From positions 31,999,579 to 32,063,578 of the forward strand of contig CM046871.1 in NCBI GenBank assembly GCA_025617745.1: 64,000 bases of DNA. Direction: 5' to 3'. The notes under the pieces are model-generated. The model worked only from the letters and a program-made list of their open reading frames with translations, searched no databases and was not told the DNA's origin. Every line of letters begins with the position of its first letter. Within the stretch, counting starts at the first letter, position 1. This DNA is from Heliocidaris erythrogramma. Lineage: Eukaryota; Echinodermata; Echinoidea; Camarodonta; Echinometridae. Shown one piece after another: positions 52,081 through 62,149 of the stretch. The translations under genes and the position numbers were made by a program.

Positions 52081-53318
52081 AATACCTACAACGTGTGTGT
52101 CTATGGCAAAATGGGCAGTTTTAACTTTGAAAGCCATTTTCACCCTATAAACGCCCGTTAAAACGTTAAAGCTACACGGGCCTTTTTTGTGTAGAATTTT
52201 TTGCTCTATCATCTGAATCAAGTCCCAAGTCTCTAGCACCACGCAAACTGAAGTTAGATACCCCGTTCGAGGTCCGAAAAGGGCATTTTTCACCAAAAAA
52301 TGACTAAATGAAGCCTGGATGACGTCATAATGACGTCGTGAACTTGAAAGTTTTACTGTGAACTCTTCTTATCAGGTCTCATGACTGCGTCGAATTTGAA
52401 AAAGATTCACTCTTTCGTTTTCGAGTTATTTGCCCCGTAAAAGGGGGGGGGGGGGTCCAAAAGACAACAAATGATTTTTTATTAAAAAAACTGAATGAGC
52501 TACGAATCTGCTTTTTTGTGTGCATGTGGGTTGTTCAAGATGGGATGATTGTGGCAAGATTCAGAAGGATTGGCCGTCTTGTTTAGGACTTATCGGAATT
52601 GGCATAATAAATGGTGGATTAAGGTGAAATTAGTATGGAATTTCCCGTTTTTCCCCGTTTTTTCATTTGTCAATGGGAGGAAAATAAGCCCAAATGTGAA
52701 GAATCTTGAAGTTGGAAGTAAAATGGTGCCACATTTCCTCCAAAGTTGAACCCTTTTTTTCGTTGTAGATGGCAGGGTGGAGGAGATATTAAGGAAAAGA
52801 TGGACAAGAAAACGACGTCGACACTTAAAAAAAAAAAAATAAAAAAAAAATAAAAATATATATATAATTGAGCTACGAATCTGCTTTCTTCTGTGCATGA
52901 TGTTTGGTCAAGATGGGATGATTGTGGCAAGATTGAGAAAGATTGCCCGTCTTGTTTAGGAGTAATCGGGGTTGGCATATTTGATTGTTGTGGGGGCACT
53001 TACGCGCGAAGGTAAGCGTCCGCCCGCGTCCAAGTTTGTGAAATTGACCGGATTGATATTAGCTTCAATCATGCCATATATGAATAAGAAATGACTTTCC
53101 GTTACGAAGATATGGCCATGAGTTGATTTTCACAACATGGCGCCTGGATGACGTCACGATGACCTGATGAGCTTGAAAAAGATTTCTGAGCTTGATCTCA
53201 TAGGGCCTGATGACTGACGGAAATGTCATGAAAATTGACTGGACAGTTTTTGAGATTTCGTGGCAACAAAAAGTAGGCGGAAAAAGGAAAGCTCGTTTTG
53301 GCGAAAGTAAATTTTAAT
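52081..53318. repeat. Array unit X4
   Basis: Third tandem X. Differs by T interruptions in the poly-A run (AAATAAAAAAAAATAAAAA) and a G14 run. Ends at the 30-bp ACTAGAATTT... segment that precedes Y3. Confidence 0.95.
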
Positions 53319-53347
53319 ACTAGAATTTAATTCGTCATGAGGACGAA

Positions 53348-55176
53348 TTAGGTGGTCTGTCCTTCAATTTGTACGATCATGATTGTAATCAGGATGATCA
53401 TAATAATGGGGAAATACTAAACTGAAGATAGGAAGTTAAGAATGCCATGCATGGAGATGCTTCTTGAGGACAGGAATGTAGAAAAATGTGTGAAACAGTC
53501 ATTGGAAGATGTGATGACGTTGATGATAATCATCATCATGAATATCATGACAGTGATGATAATCATCATCATGAATATCATGACAGTGATGATAATAATG
53601 ATGATGATACAGGATACTTGGCAGATTAACCCCTTAGCTCTAATACAGGACAGGAAATCACAATTTCCATAGGGTTGTACACAAAACTACTGCACACTAC
53701 TTTCTAATAGACATAATACGGGAAAATAAGGCAGTTTATTACATGATTTGTGATTTTTTATGTTATACTAGTCGAAGAGGATGGTAAAATGACAGGCAAA
53801 AAGAAGCAAAAAAAAAAAAAAAAAAAAAATCGGCCCCGGGGATCGAACCAGGTACCTTGACCATGGTAGTCATGTGCTTTACCGATAGACCAGAATATTT
53901 CCCATAGAGATAACACGTAAACGAAAACGGGATTCTCAAATCACATCTTGCACTGAAAAATTGGGCATGATCCCGACATCTGATCAAAAATTGGAGACCA
54001 CACTTGTAAAAGCTTATAGTCTCAGCTACAACATATTAAAATCTGGAAGAAAATAGACCAAAAATAACTGAGATACTGCTCAGAGAACGATGTCATGTAG
54101 ATTCATGATTCGAAAAAAAGTCATCTTCCATAGACATAACACGCAAATAGGGAAAATTCTGACATGGCGTCTTTAATTGAAAATTTCACTGTGATGACGT
54201 CATCAAAATGAAAAATGGTGGCAAGTAATTTTGTAGGAAATTGCCTCAGCTATGACATATCAAAATCTTGGCGAAAAAAGACCAATAATTACGAATCTAG
54301 AGCCAAATTTGCATAAATGTGATGACGTCAAAACATGAAAAAATGGAAATTTGGATTTCTGGTGCCATTTTGATGACGTCATAATGTTTATAAGGGTCAA
54401 ATGATACATGAAATCATATCTATGATTCATACCCTACCTGATGATGACAAAAAATTGGGGGATTTATGGACTATTTAAAGAGCTAGAGTTAATTTTGTAG
54501 AGGCATGTTTTTGCACGTTTTTACGTTATTTTCGCCATAGATGCGCGCACGGATTTTGAAATTTGACGCGCCCGTACGACCTTATTATTGATTGAAATTG
54601 ATTCCAAGTTGATGGAAATGATGAAGAAAAGTGTCAAGATTGCAAATCAATCGAAAAAACAGCGTTTTAACGTTAGTTACGACTTGCGCGCGCGTAAAAC
54701 GCGCGCGCGGACACTTACGCACGGACATTTTTGAAATGCTCAAAATGACCTGAAACGTGTGCAGACTTGATCCTACGTGATTTTGAGCATTTTTAAATTT
54801 TGACGCGCGCGTACGCGCACGTCCTGACCTCTAGATGACCTGTGAGGACATTGCTTGATGACTCGTCATTTGAAGTTCATGTGATGTGAATATAGTTTAT
54901 TTTTGATGATCGATTATGAAGATATAATCGATCTTGTAAATTTACAAAATGGCGTCTTGATGACGTCACGATGACCTGATGACCTCCAAAAGCTTAGATG
55001 ACCATGTCCATGATTGACCTCATACATGACATGAAACTCGATGATATTGACCTGGCCGATTTTGAGATTTGGTGGGAACAAACATTTGCTATAAAAAGAA
55101 GAAATATTAAAAATAAAAATAAAGAAAATCTTGACAAAATTAAAAGGAGGTCTGTCATAAATGACAGACCACCTAA
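53348..55176. mobile_element. Array unit Y3
   Basis: TIRs TTAGGTGGTCTGTC (53348) and GACAGACCACCTAA (to 55176), both changed from the Y1/Y2 version (GATC to GGTC, with GATC to GACC opposite). The right-end hairpin is GGTCTGTCAT-AA-ATGACAGACC. Internal order is as in Y2. Confidence 0.75.
53830..53892 (-). ncRNA. tRNA-like Pol III box segment in Y3
   Basis: Minus strand TGGTCTATCGGTAAAGCACA ... GGTTCGATCCCCGGGGCC then T21. Identical in boxes to Y2 and Y4. Confidence 0.6.
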
Positions 55177-55210
55177 TAAAAACTAGAATTTAATTCGTCA
55201 TGAGGACGAA

Positions 55211-56982
55211 TTAGGTGGTCTGTCCTTCAATTTGTACGATCATGATTGTAATCAGGATGATCATAATAATGGGGAAATACTAAACTGAAGATAGGATGTC
55301 AAGAATGCCATGAATGGAGGTCCTTCTTGAGGACGGGAATGTAGGAAAATGTGTAACGGTCATTGTAAAATGATTATGGTGATGATGATAATGGAGATTA
55401 TGATGATTATAATGATATATGATGGCGATGATATAATAGCGATGATGATCAGGACGGTGATGATAATAATGATGATGATACAGGATACTTGGCAGATTAA
55501 CCCCTTAGCTCTAATACAGGACAGGAAATCACAATTTCCATAGGGTTGTACACAAAACTACTGCACACTACTTTCTAATAGACATAATACGGGAAAATAA
55601 GGCAGTTTATTACATGATTTGTGATTTTTTATGTTATACTAGTCGAAGAGGATTGTAAAATGACACGCAAAAAGAAGCAAAAAAAAAAAAAAAAAAAAAT
55701 CGGCCCCGGGGATCGAACCAGGTACCTTGACCATGGTAGTCATGTGCTTTACCGATAGACCAGAATATTTCCCATAGAGATAACACGTAAACGAAAACGG
55801 GATTTTCAAATCACATTTTGTACTGAGAAATTGGGCATGATCCCGACATCTGATCAAAAATTGGAGACCACACTTGTAAAAGCTTATAGTCTCAGCTACA
55901 ACATATTAAAATCTGGAAGAAAATAGACCAAAAATAACTGAAATACTGCTCAGAGAACGATGTCATGTAGATTCATGATTCGAAAAAATGTCATCTTCCA
56001 TAGACATAACACGCAAATAGGGAAAATTCTGACATGGCGTCTTTAATTGAAAATTTCACTGTGATGACGTCATCAAAATGAAAAATGGTGGCAACTAATT
56101 TTGTAGGAAATTGCCTCAGCTATGACATATCAAAATCTGGGCGAAAAAAGACCAATAATTACGAATCTAGAGCCAAATTTGCATAAATGTGATGACGTCA
56201 AAACATGAAAAATGGAAATTTGGAATTCTGGTGCCATTTTGATGACGTCATAATGTTTATAAGGGTCAAATGATACATGAAATCATATCTATGATTCATA
56301 CCCTACCTGATGATGACAAAAAATTGGGGGATTTATGGACTATTTAAAGAGCTAGAGTTAATTTTGTAGAGGCATGTTTTTGCACGTTTTTACGTTATTT
56401 TCGCCATAGATGCGCGCACGGATTTTGAAGTTTAACGCGCCCGTACGACCTTATTAGTGATTATAATTGATTCCAAGTTGATGGAAATGATGAAGAAAAG
56501 TGTCAAGATTGCAAATCAATCGAAAAAACAGTGTTTTAAAGTTAGTTACGACTTGCGCGCGCGTAAAACGCGCGCGCGGACACTTACGCACGGACATTTT
56601 TGAAATGCTCAAAATGACCTGAAACGTGTGCAGACTTGATCCTACGTGATTTTGAGCATTTTTAAATTTTGACACGCGCGTACGCGCACGTGCTGACCTC
56701 TAGATGACCTGTGAGGACATTGCTTGATGACTCGTCATTTGAAGTTTATGTGATGTGAATATAGTTTATTTGTGATGATCGATTATGAAGATATAATCGA
56801 TCTTGTAAATTTACAAAATGGCGTCTTGATGACGTCACGATGACCTGATGACCTCCAAAAGCTTAGATGACCATGTCCATGATTGACCTCATACATGACA
56901 TGAAACTCGATGATATTGACCTGGCCGATTTTGAGATTTGGTGGGAACAAAAATTTGCTATAAAAAGAAGAAATATTAAAAA
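55211..56982. mobile_element. Array unit Y4 (right hairpin deleted)
   Basis: Left TIR TTAGGTGGTCTGTC (55211-55224). Very similar to Y3 throughout, but after AGAAATATTAAAAA it jumps straight to the ACTAGAATTT segment of the next unit, losing the terminal hairpin and right TIR. The deletion joins short TAAAAA repeats. Confidence 0.75.
55700..55762 (-). ncRNA. tRNA-like Pol III box segment in Y4
   Basis: Same minus-strand A-box-like and B-box arrangement as Y3, followed by T20. Confidence 0.6.
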
Positions 56983-57010
56983 CTAGAATTTAATTCGTCA
57001 TGAGGACGAA

Positions 57011-58370
57011 TTAGGTGGTCTGTCTTTCAATTTGTATGATCATGATTGTAATCAGGGTGATCATAATACTAAACTGAAGATAGGGAGTCAAGAATGCCGC
57101 CCATGGAGATGCTTCTTGAGGACAGGAATGTAGAAAAATGTGTGAAACGGTCATTGGAAGATGTGATTTGTGCAAGATGCTCATATAACAATGACGATAA
57201 TGATCATGACAACATTTAGAACTGCAATCGTTCGTATCAGAACGATGTGCATGCAGTGTCGTCCGTCTATTTTGTTGAGAAGTTGACAGGTGAAATATAA
57301 AGATACGCATGGTAAGCCATGATATAAGATAAGATGGGAGAAAATAATGCATACTGTGAAATTAGGAGATGATAGAATCATGAAAATAATTACGAAATAA
57401 AAAACAAAAGACAAAGAATGATCATGATAATGGTGATGACAGTGATGATGATGATGAGGAGGAGGATGATGATGGTGATAATTGTGATGACCATGACTGG
57501 AATGACATTGACCTTAACCATGCCAAATATGAAACAGAAATGACATTTCGTTATGAAGATACGACCATAAGTTGATTTGTAGGAAATGGCGCCTAGATAA
57601 CGTCACAGTAATCTGATGACCTTGAAAAAGATGCGGGAACTTGACCTTATTAGGACTGATGACTAACGATAATTGACTAAGTCAATTTTGAGAAATTGTG
57701 ATATCAAATAGGACTAATGATATTGCAGGATAGCTTTAATACACGTCAGGGAATCAGATTTTCGTTATATAGGGTTATACATAAAACATTGCACACTACT
57801 GTCCAATAGACATAACACGTAACATAAGGCAGTTTATTACGTGGTTTGTGATTGCTTATGTTATAATAGTCAAACAAGATGGTAAAATGAAAGGCAAAAA
57901 GAAGCAAAAAAAAAAAAAAGAAATTTAATGGCCCACCGGGGATCGAACCTGGGTCACCGGTGTGAGAGGCAAGTGCTTTGACCAATATACCAAAATACCA
58001 AAATATTTTCCATAGAGATAACGCGTAAACGAAAAACGGGATTCTCAAATCCCATTTTGTAGTTAAAAATTGGGCATGATCCCGACATCTGATTAAAAAT
58101 TGGAGACGACATTTATAAAAGCTTATAGTCTCAGCGATAACATACTAAAATCTGGAAGAAAATAGACCAAAAACAACTGAGATACAGCTCAGAGAACAAT
58201 TTCATGTAGATTCGAAAAAAAATCATATTCCATAGACATAACACGCAAATAGGGAAAATTCTGACATGGCATCTTTAATTGGAAATTTCACTGTGATGAC
58301 GTCATCAAAATGAAAAATAGTGGTGACTGATGTTGTAGAGAATTGTCTGAGCTATAACATATCAAAATTT
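57011..58370. mobile_element. Array unit Y5 (right end decayed)
   Basis: Left TIR TTAGGTGGTCTGTC (57011-57024). The interior is partly rearranged and includes the segment shared with Y1 (57500-57720). Similarity fades at about 58360 (CATATCAAAATTTTATAGTT). No right TIR was found. Confidence 0.65.
57930..57993 (-). ncRNA. tRNA-like Pol III box segment in Y5
   Basis: Minus strand TTGGTCAAAGCACTTGCCTC then TCACACCGGTGACCC and GGTTCGATCCCCGGTGGG. Closest to Y1, so Y1/Y5 and Y2/Y3/Y4 form two subfamilies. Confidence 0.6.
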
Positions 58371-58947
58371 TATAGTTATGATTACATTTTTAGAGGGGAA
58401 CTGTCTCGACAAACCTTCATCGGTTTTTTACAGTAACCTTTTTTCTATTTGAATGTTATTCTGTACTCTATTATTATATTGTTCATTTTAAACTATTTTG
58501 ATGGAAATAAATTCTCCATGAATTGATGATAATGATGATCGCCAGAATGTTGATGAAGATTATCTCCATCAATATTAACATTATGCTGCAAAATATGTAT
58601 TAGAGATGAGGGTTTTAGCAATCATGATCATGAATATGATCATAATTATCATCATGGCCATCAGTAGCATCATCATGATGTTCATGTTGAAAACCGCGTA
58701 CAGACAATGCAGATAATAACCAGGAAAGACAAATATATTGTCTCAGTATAGTTTCATGAAAAAGGGGTCGTATGAAAAAATACAACTAAAAAAAAATATT
58801 GAGTGCATCCTATAAGGTTTGTATATTTTCATTTATAATTTGTGTGTGCAACGTTTGTTTTCCCTTTTTTTCTTCTGGTATTTGACGTTTTAGTGACATC
58901 ATAGGCTTATTATGGTCCATGCATATTATGCAGCACTAACTGCGGTA
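58371..58947. other. Noncoding DNA
   Basis: ATCATCATGATCATGAT words near 58620-58690; no gene. Confidence 0.4.
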
Positions 58948-58970
58948 GCCCGAACGCGTAGCGTTCGGGC
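58948..58970. repeat. Perfect 10-bp GC hairpin
   Basis: GCCCGAACGC-GTA-GCGTTCGGGC. It marks the transition from the AT-rich array to less repetitive sequence. Confidence 0.9.
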
Positions 58971-59159
58971 TGCGATCAGCAGTCCTTCGAATGGTTCGAT
59001 GGCTCTTAATTCCAAGCTCTTATGTCAAAATTATACCATGAAATATGACATAACTTTTTTTAAGGCTACTTAAGGTACTTACAATACTTTCCGCATAACC
59101 GTCGTCTTTCTTTTTGATGAGGATGATATAAAAAAGGTCTATTAATTTCTCGGCTCCTG

Positions 59160-59353
59160 TACTAAGAATTTTCGTAGGCCGGTGTATAGTTTGCAATACG
59201 CATGCGCGTCAGTATATGTTTTTACGTACGTTCGAATTCTCGCTCGCGAGAGACGAGAGGGAGGATTACAATTGAGTGAAAAAAAGTGACATTTGATTGA
59301 CTCTATACATCTATGAGGAAGAGCTGATGTGCGGGAGGTCTATATAGGTAAGT
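59160..59353 (+). promoter_or_regulatory. Promoter-like region with NRF-1-type motif and strong splice donor
   Basis: ACGCATGCGCGT at about 59202 resembles the NRF-1 palindrome (core GCATGCGC), followed by CpG-containing sequence (CTCGCTCGCGAGAGACGAGA). A near-consensus donor TATATAG|GTAAGT lies at 59347/59348. A second ACATGCGCAGAC lies at about 59537, and a second donor TTTTG|GTAAGT at 59719/59720. Together these suggest two alternative untranslated first exons of a plus-strand transcript. No ORF supports it. Confidence 0.35.
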
Positions 59354-60326
59354 GGCATTGCATTTATGATAATTTAATTTTAAAATATGTACCTATGGCA
59401 TAACTATACATCGTCATTTTCCCATGTAAATTGTGAGACCCAAGGAATAGTAGTGGTTTCTCTCGGGACGCTGCCACTTAGTGCAGTGGCAGCGGACGTA
59501 CGTCTGGGGCTAGGTATAGGCTAGGCTATTAAATGCAGCACATGCGCAGACTATAGACTTTTTCTTGTTTGTACGTACATGTACGTCGAAATTTTTGTTA
59601 CTGCAGAGTGCAGTGCTGGACTTCACAGTGAAAACTTAGTTTTCTTGCAACTTTGAAGATAGATTAGTGATTCTGAAAATTTGTTGATATCGGTACATTT
59701 CCGTGATTTTGGAGTTTTGGTAAGTTTATCTTTTGAGTGATTTGGCATGAGCATTGGTGTACTTTGTCGATGCCACTCACAACGACTAACGTAATAGGCC
59801 TACTGGTCTATTCGAGTTCGACCATGACGACTCGATCGTAGGCGTAGCGATGTCACATTTTTTCTACACGAACGTTGATAAACACAGGATTTAGGTCGTG
59901 TACAAAACGAATGGGTTATGGTGGAAAGCCGGGAAGTCCATAAAAGTGTATGAGATTTGTGTGCTATGTGTGGTGGGCTGCTTGTGTGTGACTGTGGATC
60001 TGGATCTGGATACTGGCACTAGGCCTAGGCCTACTGGATATAAATCATATTATTGATGATAAGCTCCTACAATACAGGAACAAGATTAGATTTTAAGTTC
60101 AGGGGATCAAAAGTCACAGGGCTGGAAACAAATCACTATGTATGAACATGTAAGAATGAACTGATTAAATTTTTGGAGTAGTCATGGAGATTTAATACTA
60201 TTAAGTATGTTAAGCATGTGGCAATGGCTGAGGCATAAATTTTCACTGGGCGCAGTCAATAATCCATGTAGTTTTTTTATCAGTCCTCCTTTGTAAATAT
60301 GTTTTCAATTATGGAATGCCCTTTAA

Positions 60327-60365
60327 CCCTAATCCCATTGGGTTATTTGGAGGACTTGAGTCCAT

Positions 60366-60409
<44 letters not shown>

Positions 60410-60847
60410 CTTTTTGCCCCCCCCCCCCCTCCCCCTCTCAGATCTCGGCAACGAATTGGCTGATTGACTTGAAAATTGGCACAGACAGACAGAGGTAAAA
60501 CATATCAAGTAGAATAAGATTTTAAAAAGTATATGTAATAAACTAATAACAAAGAAATAATCCAAATTCTAATTCATCATATCAATTATAACAGATTTGG
60601 CATTGGATATATATGAATTACATAGAAACTTGTACACAAATTGCTGTTTTTTGTGGCAGTCAAGCAATTATTGACCTCTAAAATCAGTTCTATATGTCTG
60701 AGTGGGGTGAATTATATATCAAAATATGCGTGAGACTTGAGAGAAAAAAGTCATGAAGTTTGAACGTGAAATTCCAAACGGTCTAGAAGCATGGCGAAAA
60801 AAACTACATGGGGGGCCAAAAAGGATCCCACCCCAAGGGGATTAGGG
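60327..60847. mobile_element. piggyBac-like MITE (TTAA target)
   Basis: CCCTAATCCCATTGGG at the left and the inverted CCCTAATCCCCTTGGGG at the right, flanked by TTAA at 60323-60326 and 60848-60851. TTAA-CCC(T) ... (A)GGG-TTAA is the piggyBac hallmark. 521 bp, noncoding, with a G44 run (60366-60409) and C13 inside. Confidence 0.75.
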
Positions 60848-60926
60848 TTAAATATCATCCTCATAAGGTAACAATTTTTAAAAATATTTATACATTTGTA
60901 TATCCTGTGTTTTTTTTTTTCTCCAG

Positions 60927-61013
60927 ATCAGTTTATGCCAGTTATTCGTTAACACACCAGAGATGAAGGGAGAGTAAGAGAACGTTTGAAGCCTCTATCG
61001 TTTCTTTGTAAAG
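60927..61013 (+). other. Exon-like segment (noncoding)
   Basis: Acceptor T12-CTCCAG|ATC at 60926/60927 is strong; the 3' side GTAAAG|GTACAA is a weak donor. It has stops in all frames or short frames only. Part of a hypothetical plus-strand transcript. Confidence 0.25.
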
Positions 61014-61114
61014 GTACAAAAACAAGTTTCATATTGTATTTACTTATGATGATCACCTTGAAGTGAAATAAGGTCAAGGGTGAATGTGAAACTTTTATAG
61101 TGCATTTGCATTAA

Positions 61115-61750
61115 AGGACAATTAACCCCACATGATATTCTAGATGCGGTATTGTCTGCTACGTCTTTCCATGGAGGCTGCCATTTTGTGCATGACACGG
61201 ATCATTAGGTACCATATGCATTGATAATAGCCTACCTTTACAACAGATACGTCGCTTTGTTCTGATTTTATTACGATTGTTATTGGTCATGGGCCTAGAT
61301 AATTGACGACCCATGAGTTCTAATAGCCATCCTGTAATGCAGATTCCTCGCTTTGTTTTGGTATTGTTACGATTGTCTCCGTCCTTGACGTCAATTCTCC
61401 GTCTCCACGTACAGAAAGTATATTTTTATGAACAAATTAAGACCTTTTAAAAAATATATAAAACTAAACTTACATTTCAGAATATGTGACTATATCTAAT
61501 ATATATTTGTCCTCTAAAAATCAATTACAAGTTAACGATGAAGGAAATATTACTTGGGATGAAAAATATTTTCGTGTACACATAAAGTAATGGCAGCCCC
61601 CTTATTATTGCTAGCAGACAATAACTTGGCTGGAAAATAGTGATTTATATCTATATCCTGTGTTTTTACATGAAATTGCATGTATCAAATAAGAGGCATA
61701 TACTACACCATTCAAAATAAGCTAGTTCATACGCTGAGGTTAATTTCCCT
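61115..61750. mobile_element. TTAA-flanked MITE
   Basis: AGGACAATTAACCCCA at the left and the inverted AGGGAAATTAACCTCA at the right, with TTAA at 61111-61114 and 61751-61754. About 636 bp, no coding sequence, an internal repeat of TCGCTTTGTT(C/T)TG...TTACGATTGT. Fits piggyBac or Kolobok type; the 5'-AGG start favours neither clearly. Confidence 0.65.
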
Positions 61751-62037
61751 TTAATGATTTATAACTTATGGTTACGCAGGTTGGTGTGTTTCTAATCAGA
61801 TTTAAATGTTACAGTAGATGGCATTTGGGGAATTGATGGTTAGCACAACTTTAAATAATTGGTTGAGTTGGTATGTTGTTCACTCATGAAGAAAATATAT
61901 TTTGTTTTGTCTCTTGTTCTATTGCTATGTCCAAGAAATTATTTATTTTCAAAATTTTTATTATGGAAAAGTACTATAAATTTTTTTTAGAAGAAATTAG
62001 CATTGAAATTGTTTGTGCGTTTTTGTCTTATCTACAG

Positions 62038-62119
62038 GTGCCTGTTACGAAAACCTTTGCGAATATTTGTCTAGGAGTGTTACTGGAGGCAAATTGTGAT
62101 TTTATTTAACATTACAAAG
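62038..62119 (+). other. Exon-like segment just upstream of Helentron copy 2
   Basis: GTTTTTGTCTTATCTACAG|GTGCCTG is a good acceptor and CATTACAAAG|GTAAGAA a good donor, giving an 82-nt putative exon. The surrounding 78-codon frame (61873-62109) has no domain. Could be a real exon or Helentron leader sequence. Confidence 0.3.
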
Positions 62120-62149
62120 GTAAGAAGCAGTAAGCTTCTGGTAATAGGA

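Noticed and set aside
46849..53000. Families of similar 60-110-aa frames repeated across the array (e.g. RICFFVCNVGCSRWDDC)
   Set aside because: Same frames recur because the X units are recent duplicates. They include poly-Phe or poly-Lys from the A-run and no domain; not taken as genes.
45142..57993. Functional tRNA genes in the Y units
   Set aside because: A/B boxes are present but acceptor stems do not pair and the T-stem has a mismatch; called tRNA-like only.
60316..60565. Poly-Gly and poly-Pro frames
   Set aside because: Created by the G44/C13 homopolymers in a MITE.
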